From: JBQTJJ01 sp052387235
Lineage (GTDB): Bacteria > Actinomycetota > Acidimicrobiia > Acidimicrobiales > GCA-2861595
Length of the DNA: 7,679 nucleotides
Assembly: GCA_052387235.1 (NCBI GenBank)
Contig: JBQTJJ010000173.1
Location: 1 to 7,679, forward strand
Reading direction: 5' to 3'
The notes beneath the pieces were generated by a model that was given only the letters and a program-made list of their open reading frames with translations, did not search any database and was not told the DNA's origin. The position numbers were made by a program, and so were the translations under genes. Every line of letters begins with the position of its first letter. Positions within the stretch are counted from its first letter, which is position 1. Shown here one piece after another: positions 6,761-7,679 of this stretch.

Positions 6761-7042
6761 CTATGCGGAGCGACGCGGCGCCCGCTTGGTCTTGGGGCGG
6801 CCCAGAAGAGCGCGGGCACGGGCCAACCCGTCAGCGAGCTCGTCGGGGGTGAGGGGCCCCTGGTCGCGCTCCCACTCAGCGATGGCCCGTCGGCCCGCTT
6901 CGAGGCGGAGCCGGTGGGCGGCAGTGTCGGCAAGCCATGCGCTGAAGGTGGTGCCGTCGTCCGCGGCCGCCTGATCGATCGCCTGAGCCAACTCGGGTGG
7001 AAGGGAGACAGACCGCTTCTCGCGCTGGGCCACGGGGGTCAT
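6761..7042 (-). CDS. vapB: VapB-like ribbon-helix-helix antitoxin
   Basis: This 93-residue protein pairs with the PIN toxin that starts immediately after its stop. Residues about 8-45 fit a ribbon-helix-helix DNA-binding fold: KRSVSLPPELAQAIDQAA, then FSAWLADTAAHRL. The remainder (EWERDQGPLTPDELADGL, then a basic tail KTKRAPRRSA) would be the toxin-wrapping part. The same frame stays open upstream to a GTG at 7141, but the extension has no antitoxin-like character and the ribbon starts near the ATG at 7042, so I chose that ATG. It has no clear ribosome site, and a GTG three codons downstream (7033) is an alternative, possibly leaderless, start. Such antitoxins normally repress their own promoter; the candidate half-sites lie at 7072-7100. 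Confidence 0.8.
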   Translation of the reverse strand: MTPVAQREKRSVSLPPELAQAIDQAAADDGTTFSAWLADTAAHRLRLEAGRRAIAEWERDQGPLTPDELADGLARARALLGRPKTKRAPRRSA

Positions 7043-7067
7043 AGTAGTACAGCTGGTAGGACAGCAA
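7041..7067 (-). promoter_or_regulatory. Possible promoter of vapBC
   Basis: On the minus strand TTGCTG (7067-7062) and TACTAT (7046-7041) are spaced by 15 nt, shorter than the usual 16-18. TACTAT overlaps the first bases of the annotated ATG. Transcription from it would begin about 7 nt later, at the in-frame GTG at 7033, fitting a leaderless mRNA. Weak match; inferred only. Confidence 0.2.
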
Positions 7068-7071
7068 GAAG

Positions 7072-7100
7072 CCGGACCCCTGATCCGGCGATGAACCGGA
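7072..7100. promoter_or_regulatory. Three alternating CCGGA half-sites at 12-nt period, candidate antitoxin operator
   Basis: CCGGA (7072-7076), its reverse complement TCCGG (7084-7088) and CCGGA again (7096-7100) are separated by exactly 7 nt each. The first two lie within a perfect 6-bp inverted repeat, GCCGGA/TCCGGC (7071-7089). The array sits 29-58 nt upstream of vapB and between it and the divergent LAL remnant. Ribbon-helix-helix antitoxins commonly bind such arrays cooperatively. A weaker CCGGT sits at 7120-7124, in phase with the 12-nt period. Confidence 0.5.
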
Positions 7101-7125
7101 CCACTCTTCGGTAAGTTTGCCGGTA

Positions 7126-7552
7126 GTGCCAATCCCGCCACCGGGCTCCAGCAGCGGCCTTGCCCGGCATGCCGGTCTGAGCCGCCTCTCCTCGCCGGTC
7201 CTCGCGGGCCGGGCCGACGAGTTGGACCTGCTCACGCGCGCCGCCGGCTCCCCGCCAGCGGTGGCGATGGTTGAGGGTGAGGGCGGGGTGGGCAAGACCC
7301 GTCTGATCGAGGAGCTGGCCGCAGGCCTGGCCGTCGAGGGCCGGCTGGTCCTGATCGGCCACTGCCACCGGGTGCACGAGCCCTTTCCCCTTCGGACCAG
7401 TGGTGGAAGCCGTGCGCGCCCTCGGAGACGGGCCCGTGGACCTGGCGCTCACGCCGCTGGCCGGCGCCCTGCGGCCCGTGCTGCCCAAGTTGGCCGACCG
7501 GCTGCCTCCCGCCCCGGAGCCCCTGGGAGACCGCAGCATGGAACGCCACCGG
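7126..7552 (+). pseudogene. N-terminal remnant of a second LAL regulator, frameshifted
   Basis: From a possible GTG at 7126 (no ribosome site; in-frame stop TGA at 7081) the frame encodes the start of a second LAL-type NTPase. It has AGRADELDLL, Walker A GEGGVGKT at about residues 51-58, then GHCHRVHEPFPL. At about 7390-7393 the reading moves by one base: the continuation GPVVEAVRALG to PLGDRSMERHR is in the next frame. One extra base in the CCCCTTCGG stretch would explain it. Across both frames the product matches the intact LAL at 3312-6287 (residues about 36-150) at roughly 60% by eye, with matching motif order. The match stops after MERHR (7538-7552), where the intact protein continues LWRATVELL. 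The Walker B region and everything after it are missing from this strand. It is a broken paralogue, or sequencing error plus a chimeric join. Confidence 0.8.
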
Positions 7553-7679
7553 CCCGTCGCTGTCCAGGTGTCGACCGGCCAGGTTCTCGGCTGCCGACAG
7601 CCATCCCAAGTGCTCGTCGAGGTCGCCCTCGATCACCCACGGCAGCGCCAGTGCGACGCTCGCCTGAGCGAGGAGCGTC
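7535..7679 (-). pseudogene. Inverted internal fragment of an LAL regulator, running off the right edge
   Basis: Read on the minus strand from the window edge, this encodes TLLAQASVALALPWVIEGDL, then DEHLGWLSAAENLAG, and ends near GPVAFHA. It corresponds to the mid-region of the intact LAL, where that protein reads ALASPWVVEGSLTEHLLWLD, a few hundred residues past its Walker B. It faces the N-terminal remnant on the plus strand. The two readings overlap at 7535-7552: the same bases give SMERHR on plus and GPVAFHA on minus. It has no start of its own and continues past 7679. Confidence 0.75.

Noticed and set aside
7043..7141. N-terminal extension of the antitoxin to a GTG at 7141
   Set aside because: The extra 33 residues would be encoded across the half-site array and look unlike an antitoxin; the ribbon-helix-helix begins near the ATG at 7042.
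7232..7636. 134-residue minus-strand frame taken as one gene
   Set aside because: Only its first part (about 7535-7636) matches LAL; the rest is antisense to the plus-strand LAL remnant, so the frame is a composite.

Overview
The window is GC-rich, and the strongly G/C-ending codons, the LuxR-family regulators and the form of the FtsH suggest a high-GC actinobacterium, perhaps Acidimicrobiia-like. This is an inference, because no rRNA or other phylogenetic marker is present. There are no tRNA, rRNA, CRISPR or insertion-sequence features. Almost all coding is on the minus strand.

Right to left along the minus strand, the layout is as follows. (1) At 7126-7679 lie remains of a second large LuxR-type ATPase regulator (LAL): its N-terminal part is on the plus strand, broken by a +1 frameshift, and it is followed by an internal piece of the same kind of protein in the opposite orientation. 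(2) At 6377-7042 is a vapBC-type toxin-antitoxin pair, with regularly spaced alternating half-sites (12-nt period) upstream that look like an operator. (3) From 6287 down to the left edge is a tightly packed gene string: an intact 991-residue LAL regulator; a small acidic 51-residue ORF; a LuxR-HTH protein with a degenerate receiver-like N-terminus; a secreted, C-terminally anchored kelch beta-propeller protein; and an FtsH-type membrane AAA+ protease cut by the window edge. The gaps in this string are 28-46 nt (depending on the small ORF's start), 18 nt, 10 nt and a 4-nt ATGA overlap. No gap holds an obvious terminator, so one transcript is plausible.

The most interesting reading is that the string forms one unit. 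Two transcriptional regulators (one with an NTPase sensor module, one with a receiver lacking most of its phosphorylation residues) would control a kelch propeller displayed outside the cell and a membrane protease whose translation is apparently coupled to it. The parts are recognisable families. The combination, and the kelch-FtsH coupling in particular, is not an arrangement I recognise. The function is unknown.

The right edge looks rearranged. It is either a decaying, internally inverted LAL paralogue or a chimeric assembly join near a contig end, and raw-read data are needed to tell which. There is no stretch over 300 bases without a gene or gene remnant. The main intergenic spaces are 6288-6376 and 7043-7125, and both are annotated.
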